A DNA stretch of 7,769 bases from CALBRZ01 sp964511065 (GTDB lineage Bacteria; Planctomycetota; Planctomycetia; Pirellulales; S012-138): assembly GCA_964511065.1 (NCBI GenBank), contig CAZEEG010000191.1:1-7769 (forward strand), given 5' to 3'. A model generated the notes under the pieces. The model worked only from the letters and a program-made list of their open reading frames with translations. It was not told where the DNA came from and did not search any database. Of the stretch, positions 5,948 to 7,769 are shown piece after piece (position 1 is the stretch's first letter; every line of letters starts with the position of its first letter). The translations under genes were made by a program, and so were the position numbers.

Positions 5948-6523
5948 TCAACTGGGCCAAGGCTCCATCCCAAAGTCCATCTTCATCTGCGGATCTTTCT
6001 CCGCATTGGGATTCAGCTCCCGGAACAACAGGCTGGGCTGAATGTCCGTGTTGTTCTGGTACTTGCTCTTGTACTTGGTGAACTCGCCGCGGATTTCATG
6101 GAAGAAAATCTGGCAGATGGCCACGCCGGCATAAATTCGCACCGGCTGAACGGCGAACATTTCCAACGTCCAGTACCCACAAAAGCCCACGTCGCCAAAG
6201 CCGGCCGTCACGTGGACAAACAGGCCCAACCGCCCTACTGACGACCGGCCTTCAATCATTGGCACGTGATTGTGCGTTTCGGTGCGCTCGACCGTACGGC
6301 CCAGGTAAAGCTGGTTGGGCGTCAGGACCAGGCCTTCGTCGGGAATCTCCAACCGGCGAATCCGGTTGGGCTTGCGCATGTCGAGCACCACCTCTTCGTA
6401 GGTAATCAGCTCACGATGCAGCGTGAGGTTATAGCTGTTGGGATTAAGATTCTCCTCGCGAAACGGGTCGATGATGATCTGCTTCCCCAGTTCGCGGCGG
6501 ATTTCGTGACCCGAAAGAATCAT
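5948..6523 (-). CDS. dcd: dCTP deaminase
   Basis: Dcd deaminates dCTP, feeding dUMP and hence dTTP synthesis. The trimeric cytosolic enzyme belongs to the dUTPase fold family. The 191-residue product, close to the E. coli length of 193, begins MILSGHEIRREL. It has NLNPNSYNLTL (25-35), the nucleotide-binding block EGRSSVGRLGLFVHVTAG (91-108) with Arg93, Ser94, Ser95 and Arg98, and TLEMF (119-123), where Glu121 matches the catalytic Glu138 of E. coli. KYQNNTDIQPS (154-164) matches the C-terminal substrate-closing segment. Sequence alone does not say whether it is monofunctional (product dUTP) or a bifunctional deaminase/diphosphatase (product dUMP). The segment between the Ala-Gly and the catalytic Glu reads GFGDVGFCGYW, slightly unusual around the Asp. 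ATG 6523 is preceded by a good ribosome binding site, and the open frame further upstream is not family-like. It lies downstream of nth on the same strand, so co-transcription is plausible. Confidence 0.93.
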   Translation of the reverse strand: MILSGHEIRRELGKQIIIDPFREENLNPNSYNLTLHRELITYEEVVLDMRKPNRIRRLEIPDEGLVLTPNQLYLGRTVERTETHNHVPMIEGRSSVGRLGLFVHVTAGFGDVGFCGYWTLEMFAVQPVRIYAGVAICQIFFHEIRGEFTKYKSKYQNNTDIQPSLLFRELNPNAEKDPQMKMDFGMEPWPS

Positions 6524-6530
6524 GGACTCG

Positions 6531-6536
6531 CTTCCT
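6531..6536 (-). promoter_or_regulatory. Shine-Dalgarno of dcd
   Basis: Read on the minus strand, AGGAAG (6536-6531) lies 7 nt before the ATG at 6523-6521. It fixes the dcd start and argues against the longer open frame running upstream to 6853. Confidence 0.8.
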
Positions 6537-6561
6537 GACTCAGGCTCGCAAAAGTTAGCCG

Positions 6562-6590
6562 CGGCCAATGGCCGCGCGTTCCATTGGCCG
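6562..6590. repeat. 10-bp inverted repeat between nth and dcd
   Basis: CGGCCAATGG (6562-6571) pairs perfectly with CCATTGGCCG (6581-6590) across a 9-nt loop, inside the 91-nt nth-dcd spacer. On the minus strand it is followed, after six bases, by a short CTTTTG. That is too weak for a confident terminator. A further ATGGCCAT palindrome (6591-6598) touches the repeat. It may be an intercistronic RNA hairpin or a protein-binding site. Confidence 0.55.
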
Positions 6591-6614
6591 ATGGCCATTT
6601 GTGGGGGTTCAATG

Positions 6615-7499
6615 CTACTGCCGTGTCGAGCGCGCTGACCGCGGGGCGACTTTCGAACGCGGGGCGGTCTTCTTCGCTGGTTGGGCCTTCGCGGCCGCGG
6701 TGCCGGATGCCGCACCGCCTGCCGCCGATTTTCGCGTTTTGCCGCGTTCCGAAGATGTCTTGTTGTTGGCCTTGGGCTTGCCCTTCGTTTTGCCGCTGCC
6801 TGCGGCGGTTGCCTTGGCTTTCTTGCCCGACGTTGGACCGTCGCCAATGACACTCACCTTGACCCCGACCTTCGGGCAGTGGGCGTCGAGCGGGCATTGG
6901 TCGCACAGCGGTTTGCGGGCCGTACAAATCTGCCGGCCGTGGTGGATCATGCGATGGCTGAAGTCCACCCACTCCGACTTGGGCAGCAGCGCTATGAGGT
7001 CCTGCTCAATTTTCTCTGGCTGCGTAGCCCGAGTGAGCCCCAGGCGTTTGCTGAGCCGCGCCACGTGCGTATCGACCACCACGCCCGATGCGATTCCAAA
7101 CGCCGTTCCCAAGACTACGTTGGCGGTTTTGCGACCCACGCCGGCCAGTTGGACCAGGGATTCGAGATCGCGGGGGACTTCGCCGCCGTGTTTCTCCACC
7201 AGGTCGCGGCAGCAGGCACGAATATTCTTGGCTTTGCTGCGGAAGAAGCCCGTCGACTGGATCGCCTGCTCAAGTTCTTCCTGCGATGCATTCGCAAAGT
7301 CGGCCGCGGAGCGATAGCGGGCAAACAGGCCCGGCGTGACCATGTTCACGCGCGCATCGGTGCATTGCGCGGAAAGGATCGTCGCGATAAGCAGTTGCAG
7401 GGGGTTCTCGTGATACAGAGCGCACTCGGCGTCGGGATACGTCGCCGCCAGGATCTCAACGACTTTGGCGGCATGACGCCGGGCTGGCTGGCTTTTCAT
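6615..7499 (-). CDS. nth: Endonuclease III (DNA glycosylase/AP lyase) with a basic C-terminal tail
   Basis: Nth removes oxidised pyrimidines and cleaves at the resulting abasic site in base excision repair. Residues 1-211 match the E. coli enzyme: ILSAQCTDARVN (41-52), the helix-hairpin-helix LAGVGRKTANVV (118-129) with catalytic Lys124, VVDTHV (141-146) with catalytic Asp143, and the iron-sulfur ligands Cys192, Cys199, Cys202 and Cys208 in the C-x6-C-x2-C-x5-C spacing. E. coli Nth is 211 residues and ends near the cluster. This one has 294, the extra ~73 (222-294) being rich in Lys, Ala, Ser, Gly and Arg, resembling histone-H1-like or linker tails. The tail may give non-specific DNA or nucleoid affinity (inference). 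ATG 7499 gives a natural N-terminus, but its ribosome binding site is poor. nth is upstream of dcd and may share its transcript. Confidence 0.97.
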   Translation of the reverse strand: MKSQPARRHAAKVVEILAATYPDAECALYHENPLQLLIATILSAQCTDARVNMVTPGLFARYRSAADFANASQEELEQAIQSTGFFRSKAKNIRACCRDLVEKHGGEVPRDLESLVQLAGVGRKTANVVLGTAFGIASGVVVDTHVARLSKRLGLTRATQPEKIEQDLIALLPKSEWVDFSHRMIHHGRQICTARKPLCDQCPLDAHCPKVGVKVSVIGDGPTSGKKAKATAAGSGKTKGKPKANNKTSSERGKTRKSAAGGAASGTAAAKAQPAKKTAPRSKVAPRSARSTRQ

Positions 7500-7549
7500 G
7501 ACGGCGCGTGCCTAAGTAACGAACACGGCTTAAGTTGCGCCTCGCCCTC

Positions 7550-7580
7550 AAAAGCCAAAACCTCCCACATTTCGGGGAGG
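7550..7580 (-). terminator. Hairpin with U-tract in the nth leader (possible attenuator)
   Basis: Read on the minus strand, CCTCCC (7580-7575) pairs with GGGAGG (7566-7561) across an 8-nt loop and is followed by TTTTGGCTTTT (7560-7550). It lies about 50 nt before the nth start. It could end a gene lying to the right of the window, or act as an attenuator if nth is transcribed from the promoter candidate at 7623-7651. The stem is short and the U-tract is interrupted. Confidence 0.45.
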
Positions 7581-7622
7581 CGCGGCCGGTTCAAGGGTTG
7601 GCAATGCGACGACGGTGCTGGG

Positions 7623-7651
7623 ATTCTCCGGCAGCTAGCACAGAGTGTCAA
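7623..7651 (-). promoter_or_regulatory. Promoter candidate for nth (perfect -35 box)
   Basis: On the minus strand TTGACA (7651-7646) is a perfect sigma-70 -35 box. A 17-nt spacer separates it from GAGAAT (7628-7623), 4 of 6 for the -10 box. Transcription would start near 7616 and run through the hairpin at 7580-7561 before nth. It is the best sigma-70-like match I found, but single matches of this kind also occur by chance. Confidence 0.4.
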
Positions 7652-7769
7652 GCCGAAAGGGGCCTCTGGCGAGCCGGTTGGGGGTGGTTCGACCGTCGGG
7701 CAATGCCGCACCTGCCCATGCCAGCACGGCTGGGCGACTCGTATTGTTCCCCCAATTTGACAAGGCTAG

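Noticed and set aside
5703..6041. 112-codon plus-strand frame starting beside the 13-bp hairpin
   Set aside because: It has no domain, runs antisense into the 3' end of dcd, and has no convincing ribosome binding site.
6524..6853. 110-residue upstream extension of Dcd
   Set aside because: It would overlap the end of nth in another frame and is Arg/Pro-rich. The ATG at 6523 has a strong ribosome binding site and matches the family N-terminus.
7686..7692. GGTTCGA, a tRNA T-loop-like string near the right edge
   Set aside because: No acceptor, D or anticodon arms could be formed around it on either strand.
6681..7760. 359-codon plus-strand frame opposite nth
   Set aside because: The minus strand carries all endonuclease III catalytic and iron-sulfur residues. 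The plus frame is antisense and featureless.

Overview
The window looks like a GC-rich chromosomal segment from a planctomycete, probably of the Pirellula/Rhodopirellula kind. Two genes point there: the tail of a cysteine-rich YTV-repeat protein, a family known mainly from Planctomycetota, and a tetratricopeptide protein ending in two tandem RNA polymerase alpha C-terminal-like domains, an architecture I associate with planctomycetes. This is inferred from gene content, not from a phylogenetic marker. I see no insertion sequence, phage gene, CRISPR array, tRNA or rRNA.

Layout. Positions 1-335 (+) hold the 3' end of a YTV-repeat protein with a 48-bp tandem repeat, followed by two hairpins, the second a textbook intrinsic terminator. 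Positions 433-817 contain no convincing gene. panB (818-1609, +) encodes ketopantoate hydroxymethyltransferase. A 289-nt gap leads to a 707-residue thioredoxin-domain DUF255 (YyaL/SPATA20) protein (1899-4022, +), followed at once by a hairpin. The TPR/double alpha-CTD protein (4200-5525, +) follows and ends at a probable terminator. A 422-nt convergent intergenic region (5526-5947) carries a perfect 13-bp hairpin with no U-tract. On the minus strand, nth (endonuclease III with a basic low-complexity C-terminal tail, 7499-6615) lies upstream of dcd (dCTP deaminase, 6523-5948), with 91 nt between them. The nth leader (7500-7651) has a promoter-like sequence and a hairpin with a U-tract.

How the genes relate. 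The plus-strand genes look like independent units, not one pathway: surface protein, pantothenate/CoA synthesis, an uncharacterised thioredoxin-fold protein and a putative transcription-linked adaptor. nth and dcd form a plausible two-gene DNA-maintenance unit. Nth removes oxidised pyrimidines, and Dcd supplies deoxyuridine nucleotides for dTTP synthesis. The most unusual item is the TPR/double alpha-CTD protein. Both of its alpha-CTD copies keep most of the residues that the real RNA polymerase alpha-CTD uses to bind DNA.
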